From NCBI RefSeq assembly GCF_000004195.4, contig NC_030683.2, positions 70,465,764 through 70,529,763 on the forward strand: a stretch of DNA of 64,000 bases. Reading direction: 5' to 3'. Position 1 is the first letter of the stretch, and each line of letters opens with the position of its first letter. The position numbers and the translations under genes are program-made. Below are positions 50,468 to 61,439 of this stretch, piece after piece. This stretch comes from Xenopus tropicalis. Taxonomy: Eukaryota; Chordata; Amphibia; Anura; Pipidae. The notes under the pieces are model-generated. The model did no database searches, was not told where the DNA came from, and saw nothing but the letters and a program-made list of their open reading frames with translations.

Positions 50468-51224
50468 ATGGCTGGCTTCTTCTTTACACCAATCAATCTT
50501 GAGGATTGGCAGAAAGAGGCAGATGGGGCTTTTCAAGCCAACCCATCACTATTAGGTTATGATACTACTGAAATCAAAGGGATGGTCTATTAGCTCACAA
50601 AAATTAAAAAATGGTGGGAGGTGACGAGCTTAAAGAAGTACTTACAACATGACATGATTCCAAGGGGTTTAAGGATACAGGTTACTCCAGCCTCACATAT
50701 CACCTCTGAATCCTTTCGAGAAAGGTGGGAGGGAATATTGACTAAATGTTCTCTCGATCTTATGGGTTTACTCCTTGAACATGAAACAGAAACTTTAGAG
50801 GCCTCTAATTTGAAGCTTGATACCGCTATTAAAGAAGCACAGGCATTAAATGATAATCCTAGTTTTGAATCGCTTGAACTAAAATTAAAATCTTCAATTG
50901 AGAGTTTTCGGAAATACATTCGAGACCGGAAAAGTTTATGAGAGACAGGGGTGATTATGAGAAGGTAGAAATATGAGCCATAAACATTATGGTTCAGCAT
51001 CAGAATTTGATTCCTCGTCAGATGATGAAAGATACAGAACCAGTGACAGTGAGGATGGGGGTCCTAGACCTATCTTGAAGACTGATAGGGGGAAGCCCAG
51101 ACGTAAGGAGGTGTCTTTTTTAGGGGAGTCCCTAGACGAGACCCCCACAGAACAACCTGCCTCCAAATTACGAGACAGGAACACCTGGGGTTACCGGCGG
51201 GCAAGAGGTCAGAGGGGCAGGTGA
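50468..51224 (+). pseudogene. PLE N-terminal (ORF1-like) region, broken
   Basis: From ATG at 50468 a frame runs to 50941 with one internal TAG (50591-50593). It reads LEDWQKEADGAFQANPS before the stop and YLQHDMIPRGLRIQVTPASH, SFRERWEGIL, LLEHETETLEASNLKL after. This helical, charged, coiled-coil-like pattern precedes the RT in related frog elements. A second frame (50973-51224) reads YGSASEFDSSSDDERY and ends in an Arg/Gly-rich tail (GYRRARGQRGR), likely nucleic-acid binding. Frameshifts at about 50940 and 51220 separate what was probably one protein. Confidence 0.65.
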
Positions 51225-52762
51225 TTGTTCCTGCTCCCTCTGTCCACTCTGCCCAAGAAATACAGCCTTTTCAACAGACACAGATAGTGAATCTATCTTC
51301 CTTTAAATTAAACAGGAATCACATTGAACTTTTGCAGAGGGGTCTTAATTTTGTCCCGAACAAGTACATTAACAAATTTGAATGGATAAAAGATATCAAT
51401 CTTTTTGCTAGGAGACTAGCACTGTTTAAATATTTCAAAAATAAAGAGGATAAGGAAATGCGGAAAATAGGGCTTACTAGCGATGACTTACCGACACTCA
51501 GGATTCTTGAAGCACTACAGAGTGGTAATGATGATAATTTGGGAGGGGTGTCGAGTCCTTATAAAAAGCAAAGTGAATTTACACCTAACATTGCGTCTTA
51601 CTCACATATAGATGCGTTTGTTAATTTAGTCACCTCTGAAATTGAGAGACTTAAAATCACAAGTGGTACAGGCAATCTATTCCCTGATCTGCTGGCAGCC
51701 TTAGAGGAGCTAAAGAGTTGTGATCATATTGAAATCAAACCCGCTGATAAGGGGGGAAATGTGGTCCTGATTGAGAAATCGGACTACAGAGCAATGGCCC
51801 TTGACTTGCTCATGGACACAAACAGCTATGAAGTTTTAAGTACTGACCCCACTGCCACATACCTGGCTACACTTAAGGTCCTGTTAGAAGAAGGTAAACA
51901 TGCAGGGCTCAACTCTAAGAAGGATTTTTTTTTCATGTTCCATCAACACCCCATAATTGCGACTTTTTATTGTTTACCCAAAGTACATAAACAAACTGCT
52001 AAATTAAAAGGTCGTCCGATTGTTTCGGGGAATGGCTTTCTTACGGAGAATGTGAGTAAATTTATTGATCTTTTTATGGCACCGATTGTCTTGGGTTTAC
52101 CCGCTTATCTAAAGGACACCAAGGATATTATTCAAAAATTACAAGGGGTAAAATTAGACCCCATATGTCATTTGATAAGCATTGACATAGAGGCGCTATA
52201 TACAAGCATCCCACACAATTTGGGGCTTGCAGGGAGCAAACATTTCCTCACTAAAAAGTATGGTAATGAGAAAACGAGTTTCCTAATTGACCTTTTACAG
52301 TTTGTATTTACGCATAACTACTTTCTTTTTGATGGGAGGTTTTACCATCAGATCAGGGGAACCACAACGGGGAGCTCCTGTGCCCCCAGTTATGCGAATC
52401 TGTATTTGGGGTGGTGGGAAGAAAACATTGCTCTTAACTCGGTAGGCAACCCCTTTCTCCATAAGATCATGCTATGGAAAAGATATATCGATGACATCTT
52501 GATTATGTGGCAGGGAGATAAAATTGAATTTGATCGTATGCTTTCTCACCTTAATAATAATGAGCTGGGTTTACATTTTACCAGTGATTTTGGCAGCAAA
52601 CAATTACCCTTCTTAGATCTCAGCTTAGAAATTACCTCGGAAGGCTCGATTTCCACTACGATCTACCGTAAACCGACCTCTACAAACAGTCTGTTGCACT
52701 TTTCCAGTTTTCACCCCACACCCGTTAAGAAGGGGATACCGGTGGGACAATATCTTAGATTA
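51221..52762 (+). CDS. Penelope-like reverse transcriptase, long open frame, 3' truncated
   Basis: Open from 51221 (GTG; no ATG or clear start, since it was probably joined to the upstream frame) to TGA at 52834. Visible PLE RT motifs: EIKPADKGGNVVLIEKSDY, FYCLPKVHK, GRPIVSGNG, motif A LISIDIEALYTSIPH, motif B GTTTGSSCAPSYANLYL, motif C RYIDDILIMW with both catalytic Asp, LPFLDLSLEI, and IYRKPTSTNSLLHFSSFHP. The frame keeps all catalytic residues and has no stop over 514 codons. It is cut at about 52762 (GQYLRLR), where a T2-type MITE fragment begins, adding a chance tail. The GIY-YIG endonuclease is missing. Not a host gene. Confidence 0.85.
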
Positions 52763-52764
52763 CG

Positions 52765-52998
52765 TGTGCCTTTTACCTCACACTTCTTCCTGTTACAGTT
52801 AGAGCTGCATTATTTCTGGTCATGTGATCTCTGAGGGAGCACACAGCCCATCACTAAATGGCGGATCAAGGGAAAGGATGTAAAAGGGCAATATTTACTG
52901 ATATATATATTGGTTTGGTGAGATTCTTTAATAGAATTCTTTCACAACATAATAACTATCTGTTGGTTAAGTATTCATTCTGGGGGTATTGATTTCCT
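52765..52998. repeat. T2-type MITE fragment abutting the PLE
   Basis: CTGTTACAGTTAGAGCTGCA, TCATGTGATCTCTGAGG, AAATGGCGG, and the right end GGTATTGATTTCCT before TTAA (52999-53002). The left end is not visible; the junction with the PLE lies near 52762-52768. Confidence 0.6.
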
Positions 52999-53002
52999 TT
53001 AA

Positions 53003-53480
53003 CCGACTATTTTTATTTGCTGGCTCTGTTATAGTTCCTGGGCTTATTGCCTGATGGAGCTGGGGCCAGGCACCACTGTTACCCTGTTTATGCCTTTGCC
53101 TAATAAATGAGGAGGGCTGTGTATTTAGTGTCATCACTAGTGTCTCATTGCAGTACTATATCTAAGACATGGTTCCCACATGAGCCATTTGGGGACTGAT
53201 TGATAACTGCTGTGTACCCCTGTTTTAAAAATGCTCAAATATAAACTTGGTGATTGACCAATAACTGCCCACTAGCTCTAGCGGTTAGATAATATTGGTG
53301 CTGATGTACACCAGATGGAGGTTCTTAGCCCTAAATCTAGTTCACTGTTTAAAATGATGGTTTTAAGGTCTAACAATGGGTTTTCTAAATTCACAGTTAA
53401 GCTGTATAGTAAGCATTAATAAATCCTTTCAAGGCTCCATGGTCCCCTCCTGGGAAGAAATATTAGCAGTAATAAAATCA
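53003..53480. other. Unassigned DNA
   Basis: No gene. CCTGATGGAGCTGGGGCCAG and CCTAATAAATGAGGAGGGCT near 53052-53120 could be a worn LTR or MITE. Nothing named. Confidence 0.35.
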
Positions 53481-53588
53481 GTGGCATAACTATAATCTGT
53501 AGAAAGGCCCGGTGCAGAGTAATGAACTTACTGGTCCCTTTTGCCCCTCCCACATGAGGTCTGCTTCCTCCATTGTTACGCCACTGAT
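53481..53588. mobile_element. Short hAT-like MITE (CAGTGGCATAACTA ends)
   Basis: CAGTGGCATAACTATAATCT at the left and CATTGTTACGCCACTG at the right form imperfect inverted ends. Flanks AATAAAAT and ATCAAAAT match at 6 of 8 positions. Confidence 0.6.
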
Positions 53589-53804
53589 CAAAATATTATA
53601 TGTAAAAGTTAAGTTAAAGTTATCTATTTCAGGCACTAAATATATTAGAAAGAGAATCCCCTTTGTGGGGAAGGTTCTAGTAGGAGGTGCCGTGAGGAGG
53701 AGTGGATTGTCATGGGAAAATTATATAAGTAAGTGAAGTGTTAGATCAGGCTTCTTTGGCTGACATGTGAAAACATTTGAAACCAATGGTCTGAGGATGC
53801 CAGT

Positions 53805-53975
53805 CTTAGGGGCAGATTTATTAATCCGAATTTTTCGTACTGAGCGTATTTTCTGCGACATTTGTGTACCTTTGTGCGACTTTTTCGTACCTTGCGACAA
53901 AATTTGTGGGACAATACGGCAATCGTATTGCTGCGCCGAGTACGAAAGTTTCGGATTCATTCAAGCATCAAGTAA
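53805..53975. repeat. GGGGCAGATTTATTAA repeat (palindromic family), partial
   Basis: AGGGGCAGATTTATTAATCC, CGAATTTTTCGTACTGAG and GTACGAAAGTTTCGGATTCA are inverted parts of a common frog repeat. Confidence 0.55.
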
Positions 53976-54257
53976 TTGTGCATGCTGTTATGAAATACAT
54001 GGGGCTGCTGGGTTTATTAGCAGTCAGGCTAGATAATACCAGGAAATTGGCACCCTTTAAGTTTAGGTGCGGGTGTGTAAGTGTTGCCAACCACATCACA
54101 CTGTATTTGTGAACTAAAGCTTCCTTTATAATCCCAAACAATTAGCAGGTATCATTTACTACTTCATCTTTTAAAAGAAAACATCTTTTTCTATTACATA
54201 AGGAGGTTAAAGTTGCATGCTTATTTGTGTTCATTTTACCAGTTTTTAGCAAAGGTA

Positions 54258-54480
54258 TTTTCAGGCCCAGATTTGTGTCAAGGCCACAAAGGCCCGGGCC
54301 ACACGTAAATGTTGCTCCCATACAGAGCACTGGGCATGGGATGCGCAGAAAACTTCAGTGTGTCCTGTGCTCAGTGCTCCATATGTAAGCTAAAATGACA
54401 CACATGTGCATGATTCTGTGGGGGATGGGGCGCAGAGAATGGGGGTGCCCTATTGGTACCCTAATCAGAAATCCAGTGCT
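54258..54480. repeat. hAT-type MITE (GGCCACAAAGGCCCGGGCC), worn inverted copy
   Basis: CAGGCCCAGATTTGTGTCAA, GGCCACAAAGGCCCGGGCCA, CCCATACAGAGCACTGGG are the complement of the family at 16737 and 55923. Confidence 0.6.
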
Positions 54481-55230
54481 TGGTGTTTTAAGTGTTTAAT
54501 TCAAAATTATAAAGGTTATGCCAATTTTCTTATTATGGCATTACTTAAAATGTTTGTATATGTACTATAATTAACCCTTCAAGCTTTCATATTTTGCTTA
54601 GATATGTAGGTCCCTAGCGATCTTTTGGGTTTCCTGCATATATTTCCCAGCAGGTGAAAACTTGAGGGGTCATTTATATAACCTCTGTATGCAAGCCTGA
54701 AGTAAACTGTACTCCACTCTGAGATGAAAAAATCTGGCAAAGCTAGCTCAGTGGGTAGCATCAGAAGGCTCCGCTGAGTACAGTTCTTTCTACATAGCTC
54801 CACTCACCCGCCCCTCCAGTACAGAGCTGACAAAGTCAGTGCTGTATTTGTGTGTGAAGCCACAGGTCTAAAACACAGCGCATAGACCTTTAGTAATGCA
54901 GATAGGCAGAAAACAATTTGCAAAGTACAAACGAAATGGGCAGTTGCTGCCTTTTTATGCATTTGCACACTGTGATCTGCACAAAAAAACAGGCCGGAAC
55001 TAGGGGTAGGCAAAAGAGGCACCTACCTAGGGAGCAACAATTAACCCCTAAATCTTAACTTCCGCTGGAGCTACTGGAAAACGTTTAAACTCAAGCTTGG
55101 CTCACTTTACAACACACAAAGCACCTCTCTTCTTTCACATTTGACACCACCACTTTCACATCATTAGCATAGGCTACTGACTTAAGAGGCTGTCCTTGGG
55201 AGCTAACCAGTTTCAAGCTCTAGCACGGGT
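54481..55230. other. Unassigned DNA with a worn GGCAAAAGAGGCACC repeat
   Basis: GGCCGGAACTAGGGGTAGGC and AAAAGAGGCACCTACCTAGG near 54990-55030 belong to a repeat I recognise from frogs but cannot classify. No gene. Confidence 0.4.
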
Positions 55231-55232
55231 CG

Positions 55233-55667
55233 ATCACCTTTGAGTTAACTTTTAGTATGATGTAGAGAGTGATATTTGCACTTCATCTTCATTATTTCTT
55301 ATATGTAGTTTTTTAGTTACTTCACTGTTTGTTCAGCAGCTCTCCAGTTTGGAGTTTTAGCAGCTATCTGGTTGCTAGGATATAAATTACCATGGGAACC
55401 AGGCAGTTGTTTGAATGAGAGACTGGAATATGAATAGGAGAGGGCTTGAATAGAAAAATACATAATTAAATGCAACAATAACAATAAAATTGTAGCCTCA
55501 CAGAGCAATAGTTTTTTGGCGGCTGACGTTAGTGACCTCCATTTGAAAGCTGCAAAAAGTTAGAAAAAGAAGGCGAATTATTCAAAAATGATAAAAAATA
55601 AACAATAAAGACCAAGTAACAAGTTGCTTAGAACTGGCCGTTCTATAACATACTAAAAGTTATAATA
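55233..55667. mobile_element. T2-type MITE (family E, copy 2)
   Basis: CACCTTTGAGTTAACTTTTA, AGCTCTCCAGTTTGGAGTTT, ATCTGGTTGCTAGGA, AACTGGCCGTTCTATAACA follow the family E order. The TTAA next to its right end is shared with the following element. Confidence 0.75.
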
Positions 55668-55922
55668 TTAAAGGGATTTTATCATGATTTTTATAGTGTA
55701 CTTTTTATTTCTAAATGACACAATTTGTATAGCAAATAATTCACTTTACCATTTAAAATGTTATTCTTGAACCAACAAATGTATTTTTTTAGCTGTAATA
55801 TTGGTGTGTAGGCAGACATCTCAGTGCATTGTGACTGAGTCTAAGCTTTCAGAAGGAGCCAGTGCTATACATTAGAACTGCTTTCAAGCAGCTATTCATG
55901 CAAGCTATTGTTTTGTTGTTAG

Positions 55923-56203
55923 CAGGGCCGGGTTTCAAAACTGGCCGCCCCCGGTCGCACGCCACCCCCCCCTCCCGAGTGCGCATGTGCGCGTGAACAG
56001 CGGGAGTGGGGGGTAGGGGTTGGGGATCCAAGCGGGCGTGCGCCGTAGGCCAAACTAACATACGGAGCAGTGGGGAGAAGTCCCCATTGCTCCATATGGG
56101 AACACAAATTTTAAAATTTTGGTGCGGCGGGGTGGCATGCCGCCCCCAGGTTTCTGCCGCCCTAGGCCCGGGCCTTTGTGGCCTCTCCACAAATCCGGGC
56201 CTG
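55923..56203. mobile_element. hAT-type MITE with 8-bp duplication (copy 2)
   Basis: CAGGGCCGGGTTTCAAAACT at the left, CCACAAATCCGGGCCTG at the right, flanked by GTTGTTAG at 55915-55922 and 56204-56211. Shares ATACGGAGCAGTGGGGAGA and GCCGCCCTAGGCCCGGGCC with the copy at 16737. Confidence 0.93.
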
Positions 56204-56254
56204 GTTGTTAGTATAACTAAAGAAGACATGAGCCAGACTTACTTGGATTTTTTA

Positions 56255-56455
56255 GGGTGAAGACACACAGAGCTTCTACTAGCAGCTACTTGTCACAGCT
56301 ACTAAATGCCAGAAAATACCCTGCCATAGACAGTACTGAGTATTGCCTCTACTAAAACACATGTATAGACAATTATCAATAAATAATCAGCATTGTCTAC
56401 TTTAGTAGCCATGACAAGTAGCTGCTACTAGTAGCTCAATGTGTCTTCACTCTTA
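56255..56455. mobile_element. Palindromic MITE (AGGGTGAAGACACA)
   Basis: GTGAAGACACACAGAGCTTC, TACTAGCAGCTACTTGTCAC and TTTAGTAGCCATGACAAGTA, GTAGCTCAATGTGTCTTCAC are inverted. No target duplication identified. Confidence 0.8.
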
Positions 56456-57009
56456 TTATTGAGTGCTATTCTGATATCTACCACTTTAAGCAATACAGGT
56501 GTCAGGGAGCAGCTATCTTGCTACTTTTCCATTGTTCTGCTGATCAGCTGCTGGAGGGGGTGATATCACTCCAACTTGCAGCTCAGCAGTGAGTTGGAAC
56601 TGGACTGGAGTTTATCAGAGCACAAGTCACATGGTTGTGTCACACTGGGAAATAAAGAATATGGCTAGCCCCATGTGAACTGTCAAAATTAAATATAAAA
56701 AAATGTTTGCAGTTTTAAAAAATGGATTCCAATTCAGGATTTTGGAGAAGCTCTATTAACTGATGTTTTTTTGAAAAACACATGTTTTACCATGGCAGTA
56801 TGCCTTTAATTAATACTATAATCCATTTAATATACCCTGGACTATACCCATAAGCTTTTTTTCCCATTCACATTCAAGGCAATTTATATTTAGAAATGAA
56901 GCATTATTCTTGTATTTCTTGCACCTGATTTTGTTTGTAATATTTTTAAATTAACAAGGAAGAAAAGAGAAAGAAAAGGAACAAAATGAAAACAATGTTA
57001 ATGAATATC

Positions 57010-57235
57010 AGCAAAAGGAGAAGGAAACTTACAATCACGGGGGGTGCCAAAATGTTAGGCACCAAAAAGGCGGCTTTTCACTCAACTGCGCGTGTGTGGG
57101 CCCCGGAATCTCATCAAAAGGAGAAGGAAGAAAGAGGATTGTTCACCTGCATTAACCCCCAGCCTGTGCAGTTTTCTTCTAACAGGAGCAGCCAGGGGTT
57201 TCAGGCAAGCGATTACACTCACTGGGGGGGGTGCA
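57010..57235. repeat. T2-type MITE (family C), worn copy
   Basis: AAAAGGAGAAGGAAACTTAC, GGGTGCCAAAATGTTAGGCA, CAGTTTTCTTCTAACAGGAG and GATTACACTCACTGGGGGG match parts of 31980-32385. Confidence 0.7.
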
Positions 57236-58060
57236 CAAGACAAGATCCATATCAAAGGTATAGAAAAAATATATTCCAGACTAGAGAGATATAAAAAAGA
57301 CTCCTGTTTTTGACCATCTGCTATAAAAGTAGGAAACTGTACAAGGACCAAAGTTAGTATTTTTAAGGTAAATTGTTGTCAGGGGCCCCTTTAATCCAAA
57401 TTTTCTGAGGGCGACTGGCTACATTTTGACTGCTATTTTTTCACTTAGTAACATTTGTAGAGGATACAAAAAAATAAATATCCTTGGCTCGCTGCGCTTG
57501 GCTTACTAGAATTTCTGCACTCCATTGTTAAGCCATTTTTTCCAAGTAGAAATAGTTGGTTGAAAAAATGAAAGCCCAATCAAATTTGGTTTATTCATTA
57601 ATCTTCCTTACAGTCCATTGTGAATACAGTACCATCTTGAAATATGATATTTAGAGGTCACATGCCCCATTTAAGCTATTATTTTTTTTACTTTAACATT
57701 CCATTGAATACATTCTTTTGCTTTAAATGCATCACCCTGATCTCTACAAATAAACCATTTTTCATTGAAGTGTAAAGTATTTTCAAACAAAGCTCCCGTT
57801 AGGACGCCTATATTTACAGAAGGAGGTTAAACTTGAGCTTCTATGCATTTAACTCAGATAATAATTAATCAAATGTCATAGAATGTCTTCTTGGTAACTG
57901 GCATTCAATTTCTTTTTTTCAAAGAAAGAAAAAGGGAGAAAAACAAGATGCTAGCTCTATGGTAACTTACTGCTCCAGTCTGGCAAGAATATATTTGCCA
58001 TTAAATTTAGCACCCTGTATTCTACCAGTACACTATTTCATTGAGGTTTAAATAGTTGCC
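57236..58060. other. Unassigned DNA
   Basis: No gene. CTCGCTGCGCTTGG near 57488 and AT-rich sequence elsewhere. No named repeat. Confidence 0.35.
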
Positions 58061-58067
58061 CTATAAA

Positions 58068-58215
58068 TTAAATCACATTTTGTGATCTTTCACTTGCCTG
58101 ATACCCTAGCCTGGTGATCGTGTTAGCCGAAAACTGCCCCAGCCAGGGGTAGTTTTCAGTAAAAATCATGAAGTGATGAAAAGGTGGCCTTTTCACTTTA
58201 CTGTGCATGCTTTGT
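58068..58215. repeat. T2-type MITE (family C), worn internal fragment
   Basis: AGCCTGGTGATCGTGTTAGC, CGAAAACTGCCCCAGCCAGG, CTTTTCACTTTACTGTGCAT correspond to the interior of 31980-32385. Confidence 0.5.
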
Positions 58216-58469
58216 CCAAAGTGTACTGAAGAAAAAAAAAAAAGCAGGAAGAATATAGGAAATTGCATATTGTATATTTTAGGTTAGCATATGATTAAGT
58301 CCAGTGTGGATGAAAAGCATCAGGTGGTTTTAATGCTTTGATGGAGAATAAGGGACTTAATAATCTGGTGTGCAAGCCTTTTACAAGAAAAAAGTGCAGA
58401 CTGAACCATGCCACCACAGAATAATTTTAATTAGGAAGAAATGGACCCTGTGATACCTTTGATAACATG

Positions 58470-58730
58470 AAAGATGTATTGCCAGGATATGCAAGCTGCT
58501 CACAGTGTTGTGCTCCCTGGGCAATGCACATTTTCGCTAGTTCATATCATGTCTCTCCAGCCAAGGTCAGCCCACTGGGAGTCATTGATGGCAATCATGT
58601 TCTCCTCACACCACCTTGACAGGGGCAGTTTAGAAAGAGGACATGCTCCATCAATGTCTACTTGGTGTGTGGTTCTGTGGTTCTGTGTGTGGTTCTGTGA
58701 TCTGTGATCTGTGGATCATAAGCATACATT
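58470..58730 (+). pseudogene. Probable PIF/Harbinger transposase fragment
   Basis: One frame near 58576-58680 reads GVIDGNHVLLTPP, then after a stop GQFRKRTCSINVYLVC. This resembles the Harbinger transposase catalytic segment (VIGAIDGTHV...NRKG.HSINVQLVCD), whose first Asp is the D of AIDGTH. Stops and shifts abound, followed by GTGGTTCTGTG repeats. Could explain, in the family sense, the TWA-flanked MITEs elsewhere. Confidence 0.45.
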
Positions 58731-59065
58731 TCATTGAGAGTCCACAGTGCCTTTATCTTTTACTGCACTGGCCATATTGTGAATTACACAGGATACGCTG
58801 ACTACACTTATGTCCCATTCTTATCAATTCATCAGGAGAAACTTATAGGCAGAGGAATCACTCCATGGGTATTCAGTAGGTGTGCAACTCCCATCTGCAG
58901 TTCATAACTGTACATTGATGGTTCCAAGATGTCTCCGATGCCTTTATCTTGCACCATTTAACATACTACAACCACTTTAGTTGAGGACCAATACATCAGG
59001 GATAGCTTGAAGGTACATAAATGTTATTCTAAAAGCACAATAGTTGATACACATGCCTTATATGT

Positions 59066-59222
59066 TGGGTTGCCACCTGTCCAGTTTTGCCTTAGACAAC
59101 TGACTGTTTTGATTTTAGCATTGTGAAACCAGAACAAAAATCTGGCCAATACTCACCTTATGACATAAATATGCCCCCACATATGATGACCCCAACCCTA
59201 TATGTCACTGCTCATAACCCGA
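59066..59222 (+). repeat. GGGTTGCCACC-type repeat, copy 4
   Basis: GTTGGGTTGCCACCTGTCCA, then CATATGATGACCCCAACCC and ATGTCACTGCTCATAACCC, following the family order. Confidence 0.6.
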
Positions 59223-59785
59223 TGCTGTCAAGGCATCAAAGCTTTTGACAAAACAGGGAAAATGGATTACTCTGCTATTTCACATGAGGGTTTCAAGTGT
59301 AAACAACATTCTTGCATGCGGCTCTTTGATCCACAGAGCAGTATTCTGTTATTGACATTTAACTCTAAAACACATGACTTAAAATTCATTAACAACACAG
59401 TGAAGGGTGCAAACAGCAATGTTTTTTTCCCCAGAATTCATAATACACTGCTGTGCTTTCTGACACAAAAAGAGAAGAATTCCTAGATTAAAATAATAAT
59501 AATAATTTCTGCTCTTAAAATTACTTAAATTGGTTTGAGCCTGTTGGCCTGGTTCCTTGGTTTAAGAATGATAGTTTGTAGAGGCATGTGTTGTATACAT
59601 GATCAATCAGTTCTGAGTGTGAGGGGTGCATAAGAGGCCATTGATTTGTGCTTTTATTTGTCACGGAACTCCTTGGTGACTTAATATACTTATATATTAC
59701 AAGAGGGGTAAATTATATCTATATCATTTACAGGTTTACCATTTTCCTATTGGCCATTATACTGTATATTAGAAAAGGCATATGG

Positions 59786-59902
59786 TATAAAATGCTTTAT
59801 TGTGATTTGTTCATCTGTATAAGTGAAATTGCTAACCCCTCCCTTCTTTTCTGTACCCCCTAAACTTTTCAATAAAAATTGTAAGTTACAAAAAAAAAAA
59901 AA
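59786..59902 (+). mobile_element. Tiny 5'-truncated LINE 3' end with poly-A and 15-bp duplication
   Basis: AGAAAAGGCATATGG occurs at 59771-59785 and again at 59903-59917. Between them are only 117 bp ending AATAAAAATTGTAAGTTAC plus an A tail. AATAAA, poly-A and a long target duplication are the marks of target-primed insertion, most likely by L1. Confidence 0.88.
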
Positions 59903-60099
59903 AGAAAAGGCATATGGGACTAGTAGGATGAAAAAATATAATACAAACAGGGTGCCTGGGGCTTACCAGGAACCTCATCTGAAGGGCCCTCACCCCCTCC
60001 CCCTTTCGGATACAAAACACTACCCACAAATTTATATCAAAATTAACATTTTGAAAAAAAAAATGGAATGGCAGTAACAATATTGAATTAAAATACAAA

Positions 60100-61260
60100 A
60101 GTATATTAAATATCTTAAGTTAGTGCATATACAATAAAACAAGTAAACCTTTTATCGCACTATTTTCAGCCTTGAGAAAACTCATTTACAAGACACCTGA
60201 GTGCTCACTAAAGTGAGTAGCGTGAGCAATTGAGTGTAAATTGAGGTCATTCAGGAGTCTGTAGCTGAGGCAGTTTTCACAGACACTCTTTTTAATGTTA
60301 CTGTTTTTTCCTCTACATCAATGCCGGTTATTTGAGGAAAGATGGGGTGGGCTTTTTTAAAGTTCAGAAGTTCTGATTTTAACTGAATATGATCCACACC
60401 AACCTAATCAGCAATTGTTTTTAAGGTGTGTGCTGTAACTTGCTCTTCTCTGATTTGGCTGATTTTAGCTAAACTGCCTACAGTCTAAAAACACACAATC
60501 CTAGATGAGTTTCTTGTTTTTGGAGAACTTTTGCTCAATACTGCCTACAGACTGATCTATGACTGCGTAGTATATTTCAACCTCAAATGGTTTAACTGGA
60601 TCCTCAGGAAGTTCATCCCTTGCCAGCCTTCCAGGCATTCATTTTCTCTTGCCACTCTTTTCTGTGGAAAACTTTTCTTTACTTCTGCACGGGCAGATAT
60701 TTCATCAAGAGAACTGTCTACTTTTTTAATAGAAGCACGTAATAAAGGCAAAATTTCAAATATATGCCAAACTGGGGAGACAAAAAAATATGTTCCAAAC
60801 AGTATAACAGTGTGCCGTACAACTCTTTTGACTGGTCTCAGTGCTCTTGGCTTTCTCCACAGTGGGTATCACCAATTTTTTTAGTCGTGAAAGTTTTTCC
60901 TGTCCTTGACCCTGGGTAGAAACTTGCTCTGTCCACACCAAGAGTCTCTTGTATTTTTCGGCGAAAGAGTTAAAATAAAGACTTTGCATGGATGACACAC
61001 TGGGTTATGTCAATAATGATATGATTGAGGATGTGTGCATAGCACCAGGTGTAGACAGAATTGCAGGAAACAGGCTTGAACTCCATTGTAGCACCCACTC
61101 ACACTTGCATCACCATCAATGGAGGAGCTACTGATGTCACTAACACATAAAGACATAATTTCCAGTTCACATCAGAGATGTGAATAGGTCTTCTCTAGTT
61201 ATGCTCCTGACATTGATGAGAGTGATAAGCCTTCTCTTCACACACACACACATACCTGAG
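60100..61260 (-). pseudogene. Probable hAT transposase remnant
   Basis: Minus-strand pieces resemble hAT transposases with dimerisation domain: SSIDGDASVSGCYNGVQACF near 61110 (the DGA.NMSG.Y.GVQ motif), QSLYFNSFAEKYKRLL near 60985, EKLSRLKKL near 60905, RDELPEDPVKPFEVEIYYAV near 60615, and FSRLKIVR near 60170 (usual RSFSKLKLIK). Many shifts and stops. The order along the strand fits. Confidence 0.5.
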
Positions 61261-61439
61261 AATGATACTGCACTGCTTATAACACTGACATCTTGAATGC
61301 TGTCCATATTTTTGCAATGTGTTTTTCCAAGTTTTGCAACGTGTTGTATTATATCAATTAGCTTAGCACTTTGTGAGGTTGGAAAGGCAATGTATGATTA
61401 GCATCTGATAGCAGCTAAACAGGGTGAGATTTCAAGTTT

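Larger units (their letters stand above)
55672..56805. mobile_element. T2-type element with two nested MITEs (family F)
   Basis: TTAA at 55668-55671 and 56806-56809. Left end AGGGATTTTATCATGATTTT, right end ACATGTTTTACCATGGCAGT..GCCT. A hAT MITE (55923-56203) and a palindromic MITE (56255-56455) lie inside. Confidence 0.75.

Noticed and set aside
51221..52834. The 537-codon frame as a host gene
   Set aside because: It carries Penelope-like RT motifs, lacks introns and a start codon, follows a broken N-terminal region and ends in a T2-type MITE fragment.
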